Notes: generated by a model not told the origin, from the letters alone. Positions 16,787 to 26,940 are shown, counted from the stretch's first letter. The stretch is 64,000 nucleotides of DNA from Prevotellaceae bacterium (GCA_019420585.1 JAHZGX010000019.1:25550-89549); one strand, 5' to 3'. A program made the numbers and translations.

Positions 16787-16960
16787 GGAAACCTCCCCCA
16801 AAAGACCCAGAAAAACACGCTTTCCAGACACACTGCCGCATGCCTCAAAACAGGCACTGCGGTGCGATGGCCAACGCAGAGCGCTTCATATGCCAATGAA
16901 GAGCACTTCGTCAGCGTCGTCAGCCAACGCAGCGCTCTGCGTTTTTAACACTTATTAGGT
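16762..16960 (+). repeat. left direct repeat: lpxB 3' end plus terminator
   Basis: This copy spans the last lpxB codons (CGAACGCCTTGC onward) and the following noncoding DNA. The first 119 bases match 27127-27247 with about eleven substitutions and a 2-base gap; the match resumes at the right end. It carries an extra stretch of about 50 bases, itself a partial internal duplication between two GCCAACGCAG words. AACGCAGAGCGC (16873-16884) and GCGCTCTGCGTT (16932-16943) followed by TTT form a long hairpin that can end the surE-lpxB transcript. Confidence 0.85.
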
Positions 16961-17118
16961 GTCATAGCGAGAGCACTGCAGTCCACGGCACATGCCTCTG
17001 CCTCTTCAATGATGAAAACTCACTAGCATCCCAGCAAACAAAGCGCCTTTTCTGGAACAGGCATACGCCCCCATACGGTTCAAATTATGCCCTACAGAGG
17101 CAAGTTTTCGCATAATCC
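16961..17118. other. intergenic region with no supported gene
   Basis: Between the left repeat and a promoter-like pair at 17119-17150 no coding frame, RNA gene or repeat was recognised. Confidence 0.5.
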
Positions 17119-17150
17119 TTTCCATGTTCACGAACTTCATTGTAATTTTG
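17119..17150 (+). promoter_or_regulatory. distal promoter candidate before the LytTR gene
   Basis: TTTC at 17119-17122 (one change from TTTG), 20 bases, then TAATTTTG at 17143-17150 match the Bacteroidetes pattern. It is about 415 bases upstream of the LytTR start, so it would make a long leader or a separate small RNA. Confidence 0.5.
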
Positions 17151-17375
17151 CATCAAGTGCGTTGCCACTTCCTGACTTCAGCCGGGATATGGATACCGCA
17201 CAGGGGAAGTCCGTGTGCGCGCTACGGCCATCGGGAGCGATTGCATGCCGAACACGGGGAAAGGCTTTCCGAAAAATTGCAAAAATAGAAGGCGTTTACA
17301 AAAGCGCTTCGTTCGTGACTCTCTGAAACTTCGCAAACTTTAGAAATCGTCAGGAACAAGAGCAACGGTAGATGT

Positions 17376-17457
17376 CCAGGGTGTGGCCATGTCACACCCC
17401 TGGGATACGTGTACACCTATCTGAGGTACATGCCCTAGGGGGATTGTGTACATCCCA
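17376..17457. repeat. clustered inverted repeats upstream of the LytTR gene
   Basis: CCAGGGTGTG (17376-17385) pairs with CACACCCCTGG (17393-17403) with one extra base. Directly after, TGGGATACGTGTACAC (17401-17416) pairs with GTGTACATCCCA (17446-17457) apart from a 4-base gap, with CCCTAGGGGG at the centre. They can form two consecutive hairpins in a leader transcript, or operator sites. Confidence 0.55.
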
Positions 17458-17565
17458 TATCGGCGTGGGCTTCTTAGCGTTGTCTGTTCATACGGTTTCG
17501 GGCAATGCGAAGGCCTCAGAGAGTGGAACGGACGGCACATAGTGTCCACGCTCTTTCGTATACGC

Positions 17566-18024
17566 ATGAAAACATTTTACACAACACTGCCACAGACTGC
17601 CTGCACAGCGCGAGTTTCTGGCAACCCTAAACCACAGACGCAGATGACCGACAGACTGCTCTTCAGAATCTATGGCGAGATGTACCTGGTAGACCTCGCC
17701 TCGGTGCTGTACTTCAAGGCCGATGACCATTATACCCACGTCTACTTCACCTCGGGAACCCACATGGTGATGCCCTTTGGGCTGAGCAAGGTGGAGGCCG
17801 CCATCGCCCAACACACATCTGGCAGCACCTCACTGCTCAGATTGGGGCGTACCTACATCGTTGATGTGAAGCGCATCTACCATGTCAACATGCTCAAGCA
17901 GACCATCCTGCTGGCAGATGACCATGGCCAGGTACACCCGCTGCGTTTTTCCAGACAAGTACTGCAGTCGCTCATGGAACGCCTGGAGCGCGACTGCCAC
18001 CCCACACCTCCCGGCACCCTCTAA
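17566..18024 (+). CDS. stand-alone LytTR DNA-binding regulator
   Basis: The 152-residue product has a LytTR domain from about residue 28 to 135 (YGEMYLVDLASVLYFKADDH, LRLGRTYIVDVKRIYHV, then HPLRFSRQVLQSL). Such domains bind direct-repeat DNA sites, usually as the output of two-component regulators, but no receiver domain is present here. Start choice is uncertain: ATG at 17566, a later ATG at 17644, or a GTG at 17446; the last lies inside the hairpin cluster and is unlikely. It is the first gene in the segment between the lpxB-derived repeats and lies 227 bases before the giant secreted protein gene, which it may control. Confidence 0.85.
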   Translation: MKTFYTTLPQTACTARVSGNPKPQTQMTDRLLFRIYGEMYLVDLASVLYFKADDHYTHVYFTSGTHMVMPFGLSKVEAAIAQHTSGSTSLLRLGRTYIVDVKRIYHVNMLKQTILLADDHGQVHPLRFSRQVLQSLMERLERDCHPTPPGTL

Positions 18025-18134
18025 CATCTCCCGGCAACAACTTCCGCCCAACACGCCCATGAAAACTCACGAAAAGAACGCATGGATTCACGAATAACAA
18101 GATTCCCATCCATACACGCAGTGCCCTTTGTGAT

Positions 18135-18142
18135 TAATTTTG
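18135..18142 (+). promoter_or_regulatory. -7 box of the giant-protein gene
   Basis: TAATTTTG lies about 110 bases before the ATG at 18252. No TTTG is found 19-21 bases upstream, so an activator such as the neighbouring LytTR protein could be needed. Confidence 0.45.
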
Positions 18143-18251
18143 TCCAAAATTGAACGTGCACGCAGAGCACACATTACTTAACAGCACACACGTGACACTA
18201 AAGGCGAACTTAAGAAAATCAAACATAATTAGCAACTAAAAAACTTGAGTT

Positions 18252-21200
18252 ATGGACAAGAAAGTACTCGTTTCCATTCTCGCCATGACCTCGGCGCCTT
18301 CTCTGACGGCGTGGGCCGATGCGAACCTGGACAACCTGAAGACTGGTGCAATCAGCGATTGGGGCATTACAGATCCGAACAGCAATATAACGCTGGGACA
18401 GGACGGACTAATTATCTCCCCCGACGGAGTTTCCATCAGCCGTTCCATCACACTGGCTCCCGGCACCTACACACTCAGTGCCGCTACAATGACCAACGCA
18501 ACCATCTTGGTTGACGATGCAGAACCGAAAAACGGGCAGTTCGTGGTAACAGGGGATGCAGTGAAGAATGTGAAAGTAACCCTGAAAGCAACCCGGGCGC
18601 AGACACAATTCCAAGTGGGCGGCTTGGAACTGATACTGGTATACGATTTCAACACTAACCGAGCAACACTGGAAACCATGCTGTCCGCAGCAGTAAACAA
18701 GATTTTCGGTGATGACGAGGCTGCACGTGCCCTCAAAGATAAGAGCGCAACAATCGCAGAAAAACTTGCCCGACTGGACAACAATAACAAAGTAGACACA
18801 GAGACCGGCAAGAACGATGCCTACGAAGCTTATGTGGAATACAAGATGTGGCTCGGCGCAACCGGATGTACCCTTGCCACGGATGACATAGCCGATTTTA
18901 ACAAGGCCGTAGATGCTCAGGCAAGCAACACGAGTGCCTATGACAAGGCCATGGCACTGGCAAACCAGCAGCAGGCAAGCCTTGACGCTTTCAAGAATAT
19001 TTTGGCCAACTACGAGGATAACGAGACACTGGCAAAAGGTACATTCGACTATGCAACCAAGGTTTCTGCAGCCAAATTGAAGGCGGCACAAGACTTCATT
19101 GACGCTTATAAGACAAAAGCCGAAGAGGCATACAAGGCCGGTGAAGCCGGTTCTGTGATGACAGACGAAGTGAACAAGGCGTTCACCGATGACACAACGG
19201 ACAAAGATGGCAACGTCACAAGCAAAGGTGCCACCACACTTGTAAACGAATTTGGCACAGCCGTAACTGCTGCCCCGGACGACCACAAGGCATACCTGGA
19301 GATTATTACTAGAGCAACCGCCCTCAAACAACAGGAGGAAGCGGCCCTGCAGGCTATCTACAAGGTGCTGAGCGACAAAGATGCCAATGGCGAGGAAGTA
19401 TACATAGACACGCGCAACGAGGCTCAGGCCGAGTTGAATGAAGTGCTGATGGACCTCAACAAGATTGAAGGGCAAAACGGTAACGAGAACAATCATGAGG
19501 GTTCGGCCGCTCTATATGAGGAAAAACAGGATGACTTGAAAATAGGGGGCACGTTTGAAACTCGCATCCAAACACTCCAAAACAAATGGACTCAATATGC
19601 TAGCGACAACAAAGCAGCCTATGCCGATGCCAAAGGCAAAGTGCAGGCTCTGCAAACCCAGTTGGATGAACTGACCAAGATTCAGGCCATCAAAGACAAA
19701 TGGGCAGAATCTACAACGGCCATTCAGAAGCAGATTGACGACCTCAAGGACAAGATTGAGAAAGACAATAGAGCACACAAATTTGCCGATGACGCCTACG
19801 CAGCAGACTGCGGAGAAGTCACAACAGCACTGGACAAATTGAATACAGATGCCAAGTTTGACATCGACAACTACACTGCACACGAGGCAGCCGCGAAGGC
19901 CGTGGCAGATGCCCAAAAGGAACTGACCAAAGCCATCAAGGCCGTCAGCGAGTTGAAGGGCGAGGGTGACATTGAGTACTCCTCTGCAGGCAAGTATACC
20001 CAAACGGAGACTGACCTCCAGAAAGAACTTGACGACATCTCGACATGGATTGAAAACAACTTCAAGGGACTGGGTAAAGACGGAAAACCTGTGATGGTGG
20101 ACGGCAAGGAAGTTCCACAAACCTGCGATGGCGTAGATTACGGGATTGAAAAGTTCATCAGTGAAAAGGTTAATGTTTATCAGACAGACGCAGAGACAGC
20201 CCGTGACAACTATGTTGAGACCAAGAAAACATTGGCCGAGTACGATGCTTCTTTGAAAAAACTGACAGATAAGGTCACTGACCGTGAGGTTTGGGTAGGC
20301 GAATCATCAAGCGACACCTACGGGAAACACATTAATGCCATTCAAGGCAAAATCGATGCTATAAAGAAGACGTTCAATGATGCCATTGCAACCACAGACA
20401 ACAAGTACAACATAGGACTGCAGAACGCAAAGAATCAACTGGCCGATGGATCAGACATCGTTGAAGAAGTGGATGCCTTGATTGGCACATACGATGCAGA
20501 CAAAGAAAAATATGATAGAGATATCGTTGATCAGGCCATTAATAATGTTCTCCAGGAAGCAGCAAGACTCATCAATGCTACAAGAGAGAAACTTGATAAT
20601 ATAAGTATTGAGGCTCTGGGACTACGCAGGGATGATATTGAAGGGCGCAAGAGAGACATCGGCGCAGATATTGACAAACAGGAAAAAGCAGTAGAAGATG
20701 CCAAGACCACAGACAATAAGTCACAGGCATTGGCTGCCCTGACCAACATCAAGACTGCTCTTGAAAAGATTGACCTTAACATTGAGGCTCTGATAGAAGA
20801 CGTAAACACTATCGCAGGAGAAGTTAAGGCCAACAACGACAAATACGATGAACTGACAAAGGTACAGACAGGAACCCTGGCTGTCATCCAGGCAGACATC
20901 GACAAAATTCTCGACACCTACAAAGATGACGAGAGAACGGATGAGTTCGAAAACAAGAAAGAAGCACTGCAGGATGTGTTTGATGCCTTGAATCAGAATG
21001 TTCTTACATCATACGGTGCAGAAACCCTAATTAAGGATCTCGATGATGTCATCAAGGACGGAAAGATTGAGAAGGAAGGTTATACTACACGTATAAACAA
21101 ACTCACGAATAACGTTCGGACTGCCATTGACGAGGCAACAGCCTGCGCAAAAAACAGAAAAGCTTGGGACGATGCCAAAGCAGAATACGACAAAGCGGCT

Positions 21201-24200
21201 ATTGCAACGGCTATTGCAACGGCCAAGTCCAATATTGCCAAGGAAGAGAACGGTGGCAATTACGCCGATGCCAAAGTTCATTACAATGGAGTTCTGGATG
21301 GGTATACAAAGGATAACGAGACAATCAGCACCGACATCCAGAAGGCATACGAAGAAAGAAAGAGTGCCGCACAAGAGGAAGCTCTGAAGGCACGCATAGC
21401 AGAACTGCTTGGCAAGGTAAACGCTGTCGCAGGCGAAGCCAAGAATAACAAGGTTGCATACGAAGCATTGTGCACTTCATACAGCACAATATCCGATTAC
21501 TGGACCAAGGTGTACACTCACATCTATAATGATGACGAGTCATCTCTGCAGAAGGAGTATGTGGCCGAACTTACGGCCATCAAGACAGACCTCACCACAA
21601 CCAAAACGCTTATTGACGAACAGTTCAACAATGGCAAATATGGAAGTGACAAGAGCCTGCAGGCTAAGAATCAGGAAACCCTCAACACATTCGACACTCG
21701 GATAAAGAATCTCGAAAATGCTCAGAAGGCAGGCTACGATGAGTTGATTGCAAAGGACAACCAGAATCGCCACCAGAAATTCCTCGAAGCCTTAACAGAA
21801 GCACGTCTTGACTTCACCAAGGCTGTAGACATCATTGGTCAATACAGCAGCCTCAGGAATGAAGAACTCCGCAACGTGGCTGAAGGTGAGGTTCGAGAGG
21901 CCAACACTGCCCTTAACGAAATCCTTACAAAACTGAATGACATTCAGACAGAAGAGGGACTGAAGTTCCACGAGATTGAGGCTCCCGCTCTGTTCGACAA
22001 GGAAGAGAGTTACAAGAAAAACGTCGAAGCACAGGGTCAAGCAATCCTCAATGCGCTGAACACACTAGACGACGCTGTTTCCGGCAAGGCAAGAGTCCTG
22101 TATAGTGACGCCATAAACACTGCCGAGCAGGCATGCGAGACAGCACTTGCATCCATCAAGGGTATTACCAACGAGGAGAAAGAGGCAGACGTACTGAAGG
22201 CCGCACAAGATTACAACAGTGCCGCAGACATCGTGAAGAAAGCCAAAGAAGCCCAAATCGGTAAAAACTTTGCACTGGTAGCCGATGCTCAAATGCTGGA
22301 ACTGGAGAAAGTAGACGGTCTCCTTGCCTCCGGTAAGGAGCAAGCTGCAACCAAAGAATGGTCTCTCTGCTATGATGCCGCCTATGCAGCCAAGGGTAAA
22401 GAGGAGGCCGATTTGGACAAATTCGAATATATTTCCGGTGTAACGCGCGATTTCAAGAGCGAATATGCTACTGCATGGAAGGGGTCGAAAGATGGCACCA
22501 ACAAGTTGACAGAACTGAACTCCCAGGCTACCGACTACAAAAGCAAGAATGAACTCTTCGCCAACGTGGTCTCCCTGAAGGGCAATCTGAACAGCGCAGC
22601 AACAGCGGCAACAGCGATTTACGAAGCAGCCAAAGAGGCTTCCGGCGACAATACTAAAAACGTGGAGGCTCACGACAAACTGGTAGCAGAAGTGGCCAAG
22701 TTGCAGGAAGCACTGAATGCAGCCAAGACTTACACCGAGGCCTATGCCGTAACTTACCGTGTGGCAGTCTATGTAACCACGCAGCAGCAGAAAATTGACA
22801 GAATCAACGAAGATTTGGAACACTGTCTCCAATACGGTGGCTGCACGACATACAAAATTGAGGATCACATCAACGAAACAGACATAGAGAGCATCTATGG
22901 CGCAGCAAGTAAGGATGAACTGAACTGGCTTGTAGTACAGGCTCAAGGCCTGGACGGTGATTATGTGAAGGCTTACGCTGCAAATGCCGATGCCGCAACG
23001 CCGTACGAGGAGCAGAAAGACAAACTGCAGGAGAGCATCAACAAGTATGTCATCGATGACAAGAAGAGTAACGAGGAGATTCAGGAAGCACTTTTGGCTT
23101 TCGAGACCCAAATTTACACCCTGCGCTCAGAACTGGCACAGATTTACAATGCAGAACTCGAGGCAACCACTTATGCCGCATTGAACGAGTCACTGGCTCA
23201 AATAAGAACCATATACGAAACCGTAAAGAGCCAGTTGGACGTTTGCCGCGAGGCAGCCAAAGAGATGCATGGGAAACAACTGGAGGCAGTTGGGACGTCC
23301 ATCGAGAATATCCAGAACAACATCGAGGCATACAACAAGGAGGCAGGCAAACTCCTTCTTTGCCAGGTAGAACTGGAAAACGCCATCAGCAATATAGACA
23401 AAGAACTGGCAGCGTTGAAGAAACTCGTCGATGTGGAGTACGCTCGCTATACAACCAACAAGGCCGCCTACGAGAAACTATCAGCAGAACTCACAGGCTA
23501 CACCAGTAATTTGGCAGAAACGGAAGCCACTATCAAGGACTTCACGAAGGTTGAGAAGGAAGACGCTGCCGATGACATTGAAATCATCAACAAAGCGATT
23601 GAAGAGTGCAGAAAGGAGTTGGATGCCAGCAACAAACAGATGAATCTGACTGCGGACTCCAAACTTACAGACTTCACATCCGAGGACTTCTCTGCAAACA
23701 TTGCCGCGCTCTTGAAGAGGTACACCCATCTGGAGAACCAGGGACTCATCAGCGACCTAAAGAAATCCATTAACGCTGTCCAGGAGACACTGACCACCAC
23801 GGGACACGTCATGGATAAAGAGAGCCTGACAGAGGAAGCCAAAGCCCTGAAGGAGCAAGCAGACAACCTCAGCACATACAACGATGCTGCAAATACAGGC
23901 AAGATAAGTGCCGACATTGACGGCAATGAGTTCAAGGAGCCGAAAGACATCGATTACATGAAAGAGGCCGCACAGACAATTTCCAATCGTCTCAACACCT
24001 TGAAACAGGCTCTCAGGACACTGAACCAGTCAATAGAGGACAACACCTACATCCCCGGTGATGCCGACGGTGACGGCTACGTGCAAGCAACCGACTACAT
24101 GCAGATTATAAAATACGTTCTTGGAATGGACAAACTGCCCGAGGAGAACACCGTGGAGTTCTTGGCTGCAGATGCCAACGGCGATGGCAGGATCAACTCC

Positions 24201-24806
24201 GGAGACATCGTGAATGTGGTGAACAACATCCTAGGTATCCGTACAGTGGACGCTCTGGAAAGAGTGATGACAACTAACTCCATGGAGTCAACAGGCGAGA
24301 TGCAGATGACACTCGTGGAGGGTCAGGCCGGCAAACGTTTGGCCATCCGGCTCAACAGTGCCAACCTTTATGTTGCCTGCCAGATGGATGTAAAGGTACC
24401 CGAGGGCGTGACCGTCATGGGCGAGTCAATCGAAGGCATGGGCGAGCACAGCCTGTATACAGCCAAGCATGCCGACGGCACCCTAAGCCTGGTGATATCC
24501 TCACTAGAAAACGCAGTGATAGACACCAAGGGCAATGCTACCATATACTTGGACGTGGAAGGCAACGGTGCCGAGTCCATCACCGTGAGCAACGTTACCG
24601 CAGCCGATGCTGCAGGAGCTACCTACAGCATTTTGGGCAAAAATGAGGCCACCGGAATTGACGGAGTGAATAGCACCAACAACTCCAGCATGGGCCTGAA
24701 GGAAAGAGTGTACTCTGTGGGCGGACAAATGATGGATTCCTTGAAGAAGGGCATCAATATCATCCGCAACAGCGATGGAACGGCACGTAAGATTCTGAAA
24801 AAGTAA
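18252..24806 (+). CDS. giant secreted helical protein with dockerin and type IX-like tail
   Basis: This 2184-residue protein starts with a signal peptide (MDKKVLVSILAMTSAPSLTA). Residues about 25-135 look like a beta-sandwich, possibly a galactose-binding-like module. Residues about 140-1925 are almost wholly charged, alanine-rich helix with coiled-coil character, rich in K, D, E, A and Q and poor in proline and glycine. A complete type I dockerin follows: two calcium loops, GDADGDGYVQATDYMQIIKY (from residue 1936) and DANGDGRINSGDIVNVVNNI (from 1974). Next is a beta-sandwich with ALYV-like strands and VPEGVTVMGES (about 2010-2140) that resembles cohesin-type modules. The tail (YSVGGQMMDSLKKGINIIRN) looks like a type IX sorting domain. 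The role is probably a long surface filament or scaffold; no enzyme domain was seen. Neighbouring genes are the LytTR regulator and a protein with matching modules. Confidence 0.9.
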   Translation: MDKKVLVSILAMTSAPSLTAWADANLDNLKTGAISDWGITDPNSNITLGQDGLIISPDGVSISRSITLAPGTYTLSAATMTNATILVDDAEPKNGQFVVTGDAVKNVKVTLKATRAQTQFQVGGLELILVYDFNTNRATLETMLSAAVNKIFGDDEAARALKDKSATIAEKLARLDNNNKVDTETGKNDAYEAYVEYKMWLGATGCTLATDDIADFNKAVDAQASNTSAYDKAMALANQQQASLDAFKNILANYEDNETLAKGTFDYATKVSAAKLKAAQDFIDAYKTKAEEAYKAGEAGSVMTDEVNKAFTDDTTDKDGNVTSKGATTLVNEFGTAVTAAPDDHKAYLEIITRATALKQQEEAALQAIYKVLSDKDANGEEVYIDTRNEAQAELNEVLMDLNKIEGQNGNENNHEGSAALYEEKQDDLKIGGTFETRIQTLQNKWTQYASDNKAAYADAKGKVQALQTQLDELTKIQAIKDKWAESTTAIQKQIDDLKDKIEKDNRAHKFADDAYAADCGEVTTALDKLNTDAKFDIDNYTAHEAAAKAVADAQKELTKAIKAVSELKGEGDIEYSSAGKYTQTETDLQKELDDISTWIENNFKGLGKDGKPVMVDGKEVPQTCDGVDYGIEKFISEKVNVYQTDAETARDNYVETKKTLAEYDASLKKLTDKVTDREVWVGESSSDTYGKHINAIQGKIDAIKKTFNDAIATTDNKYNIGLQNAKNQLADGSDIVEEVDALIGTYDADKEKYDRDIVDQAINNVLQEAARLINATREKLDNISIEALGLRRDDIEGRKRDIGADIDKQEKAVEDAKTTDNKSQALAALTNIKTALEKIDLNIEALIEDVNTIAGEVKANNDKYDELTKVQTGTLAVIQADIDKILDTYKDDERTDEFENKKEALQDVFDALNQNVLTSYGAETLIKDLDDVIKDGKIEKEGYTTRINKLTNNVRTAIDEATACAKNRKAWDDAKAEYDKAAIATAIATAKSNIAKEENGGNYADAKVHYNGVLDGYTKDNETISTDIQKAYEERKSAAQEEALKARIAELLGKVNAVAGEAKNNKVAYEALCTSYSTISDYWTKVYTHIYNDDESSLQKEYVAELTAIKTDLTTTKTLIDEQFNNGKYGSDKSLQAKNQETLNTFDTRIKNLENAQKAGYDELIAKDNQNRHQKFLEALTEARLDFTKAVDIIGQYSSLRNEELRNVAEGEVREANTALNEILTKLNDIQTEEGLKFHEIEAPALFDKEESYKKNVEAQGQAILNALNTLDDAVSGKARVLYSDAINTAEQACETALASIKGITNEEKEADVLKAAQDYNSAADIVKKAKEAQIGKNFALVADAQMLELEKVDGLLASGKEQAATKEWSLCYDAAYAAKGKEEADLDKFEYISGVTRDFKSEYATAWKGSKDGTNKLTELNSQATDYKSKNELFANVVSLKGNLNSAATAATAIYEAAKEASGDNTKNVEAHDKLVAEVAKLQEALNAAKTYTEAYAVTYRVAVYVTTQQQKIDRINEDLEHCLQYGGCTTYKIEDHINETDIESIYGAASKDELNWLVVQAQGLDGDYVKAYAANADAATPYEEQKDKLQESINKYVIDDKKSNEEIQEALLAFETQIYTLRSELAQIYNAELEATTYAALNESLAQIRTIYETVKSQLDVCREAAKEMHGKQLEAVGTSIENIQNNIEAYNKEAGKLLLCQVELENAISNIDKELAALKKLVDVEYARYTTNKAAYEKLSAELTGYTSNLAETEATIKDFTKVEKEDAADDIEIINKAIEECRKELDASNKQMNLTADSKLTDFTSEDFSANIAALLKRYTHLENQGLISDLKKSINAVQETLTTTGHVMDKESLTEEAKALKEQADNLSTYNDAANTGKISADIDGNEFKEPKDIDYMKEAAQTISNRLNTLKQALRTLNQSIEDNTYIPGDADGDGYVQATDYMQIIKYVLGMDKLPEENTVEFLAADANGDGRINSGDIVNVVNNILGIRTVDALERVMTTNSMESTGEMQMTLVEGQAGKRLAIRLNSANLYVACQMDVKVPEGVTVMGESIEGMGEHSLYTAKHADGTLSLVISSLENAVIDTKGNATIYLDVEGNGAESITVSNVTAADAAGATYSILGKNEATGIDGVNSTNNSSMGLKERVYSVGGQMMDSLKKGINIIRNSDGTARKILKK

Positions 24807-24831
24807 GACCAAATACTCTATCTCTTTTTAT

Positions 24832-24870
24832 GGAGGCGTGACATCACACAGGTGTGAGCGTCACGCCTCC
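24832..24870 (+). terminator. hairpin between the two scaffold genes
   Basis: GGAGGCGTGAC (24832-24842) and GTCACGCCTCC (24860-24870) are exact complements over 17 bases that contain a smaller CACAC/GTGTG pairing. No T run follows, so it may reduce rather than stop transcription into the gene at 24904. Confidence 0.65.
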
Positions 24871-24903
24871 TATTAAAATTCATACAAACAATTAACAAAG
24901 GAC

Positions 24904-26913
24904 ATGAAACACAATAACCAGAAAAAGGCCGGACGACTGTCAACCTATATGACCATCGCCCTGCTGGCAGCCTCGGGGTTCTGCTCCAATGCATGGGCAG
25001 AAAACAAGGTTGTCATACAGAATGTCAGCATTCAGGCTGAAGGGGAAGCCGCCATCACCGTAAACCTCGAGAACGAGGATAACCCGATGGCAGCACTTCA
25101 AATGGATGTCATCATCCCCGAGGGTTTGGAAGTCAATGAAGAATCAATCAAGTTCGTTGGAGACCGTATTGACGAGGAGGACTTCTTCCTGTTCATGCAG
25201 CAGCAGGCAGACAAGGATGCCAAGAAAGTATACCGCATTCTCGTAGTGCCTCAAGGCCTCACCAATTTCAAAGGAAACTCAGGAGCACTACTTCAATTCA
25301 CGGTCACAGCTAACAGTTTGCTGAAACCTACTCAGGAAATCATAGTGGAGAGAATCGTAGGAAGTGACACAGATGCCAAACGCTATGACATGGTAAATTT
25401 CAAGGTGAACGTGTCACAGATGGTAGGATCTTTCACCGCCACTTCCGCCGAAACCGACAGCCTCCTGCTGAAGCCCGGAGAAGAAAACAACAAGAAAAGA
25501 GTGAGTGTCTCCCTGAACAACACCATTGAGGTGCGTGCCATGGAAGCCATAATTACCTTGCCCGAAGGAGTCAAGCCAGAGATGAACGAGAAGGGTGAAG
25601 TATTGTTTGAACGCAGTTCTCGCGTACCTACCAACTTAAAATTCTCAAGCACCATCAAGAACAACACCGTCAAAGTTATACTCTCCGGTCTGACAACAGA
25701 CATTCTGAAAGGTAACGAGGGGGAGGTCTTCGCCTTCTATGTGTCCGGAGACGAGGTGCTGGAAGAAAAGACGGAACTGGCTGTCAGCAACGTGATTGTA
25801 GCCAACAATGCATCCAATGCCTTTGACGTAATTGGCACCCAAAAGGTGAAAATCGTGAACATGGACAAGGTATACTTGGCTCCTGCACAGGCCATTGTTA
25901 CGGCTTTGAACGATAGCCTGACCGCGGTGGTGGAAACCATCAGCAAGGAATGTATCTATGTGAAAGACAGCACGGTGGTAACCGACTCCATAGAGGCCGT
26001 AGCCAACCAGATAGCAGAGTTCAGCCAGGCCATAAAAACCGCCTATGCCGATGAGTCTTTAGCATCAGACTACAACAACAAAGTGGCATCCAAAAATAGT
26101 CTTGAAACTGCTATCGGCCAGTTGTTGGAGTTCGCCAGACTGGCACAGAAAGATTTCGATGAACTCAATGCTGCATACGCTTATTCCATGCAGCAGTTGG
26201 ATTCACTGAACAAGAAATTCACGGATGCCGTAGACACCATCAGCACGAACTGCCCCGATGTAAAGGACAACGAAGACGTGAAGGCTGCAGAGGAGAATGT
26301 GAAGGCGCTGATAGAGGCACTGAAACAGGTCATCGATGAAGCAAAAACCGATGGTTCTCTCATCGACAAAAAGGATGAGTTCATGAGCAAGAAGGAAGAT
26401 ATCGAGACCGCAATCAGCAAGATGGTGGAAGACGCTGAGCAGGCACAGAAAAACTTCGAGACAGAACAGGCACTCAATGCCGCATACGCCTATGCCATGC
26501 AGCAGTTGGATTCGCTGAACAAGAAATTCACTGATGCCGTAGACACCATCAGCACGAACTGCCCCGATGTAAAGGACAACGAAGACGTGAAGGCTGCAGA
26601 GGAGAATGTGAAGGCGCTGATAGAGGCACTGAAACAGGTCATCGATGAAGCAAAAACCGATGGTTCTCTCATCGACAAAAAGGATGAGTTCATGAGCAAG
26701 AAGGAAGATATCGAGACCGCAATCAGCAAGATGGTGGAAGACGCTGAGCAGGCACAGAAAAACTTCGAGACAGGAATTGAAAGCATGGAAGACTCAGAGG
26801 AAATCAGCCAAATATTCACTCTATCCGGACTACAAGTGGAATACATGCAGAAGGGAGAAGTCTATATCATACGCTATAAGAACGGAAGCACTAAGAAATC
26901 AACGGTAAAGTAA
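24904..26913 (+). CDS. secreted protein with cohesin-like domains and helical repeats
   Basis: The 669-residue protein has an unusually long signal peptide (about 36 residues, ending SNAWAENK). Two beta-sandwich modules follow, at about residues 38-170 and 185-318, each with the pattern 'strand, M(A/E)A(L/I), PEG(L/V), then GN.G.(L/V)..F' typical of cohesin-like folds. Three helical repeats of about 103 residues follow: a diverged one (about 330-420) and two nearly identical ones. The tail (IFTLSGLQVEYMQKGEVYII) resembles a type IX sorting domain. The gene lies 97 bases after the giant dockerin protein, suggesting that the two act together outside the cell. Assignment as true cohesins is not certain. 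Confidence 0.88.
   Translation: MKHNNQKKAGRLSTYMTIALLAASGFCSNAWAENKVVIQNVSIQAEGEAAITVNLENEDNPMAALQMDVIIPEGLEVNEESIKFVGDRIDEEDFFLFMQQQADKDAKKVYRILVVPQGLTNFKGNSGALLQFTVTANSLLKPTQEIIVERIVGSDTDAKRYDMVNFKVNVSQMVGSFTATSAETDSLLLKPGEENNKKRVSVSLNNTIEVRAMEAIITLPEGVKPEMNEKGEVLFERSSRVPTNLKFSSTIKNNTVKVILSGLTTDILKGNEGEVFAFYVSGDEVLEEKTELAVSNVIVANNASNAFDVIGTQKVKIVNMDKVYLAPAQAIVTALNDSLTAVVETISKECIYVKDSTVVTDSIEAVANQIAEFSQAIKTAYADESLASDYNNKVASKNSLETAIGQLLEFARLAQKDFDELNAAYAYSMQQLDSLNKKFTDAVDTISTNCPDVKDNEDVKAAEENVKALIEALKQVIDEAKTDGSLIDKKDEFMSKKEDIETAISKMVEDAEQAQKNFETEQALNAAYAYAMQQLDSLNKKFTDAVDTISTNCPDVKDNEDVKAAEENVKALIEALKQVIDEAKTDGSLIDKKDEFMSKKEDIETAISKMVEDAEQAQKNFETGIESMEDSEEISQIFTLSGLQVEYMQKGEVYIIRYKNGSTKKSTVK
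26164..26773 (+). repeat. tandem repeat of 309 bases in the helical region
   Basis: Unit 1 is 26164-26464 and unit 2 is 26473-26773. They differ at only five positions, all in the first 65 bases, and are identical over the remaining about 235. Each encodes LDSLNKKFTDAVDTISTNCP and later KKDEFMSKKEDIETAISKMV. The near identity implies recent duplication or gene conversion. Confidence 0.95.
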
Positions 26914-26940
26914 GTCTAATTTTTAATGTAGTGCAAGTGG

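Noticed and set aside
17446..17565. GTG at 17446 as the LytTR gene start
   Set aside because: The added 40 residues are not protein-like and the codon lies inside a large inverted repeat.
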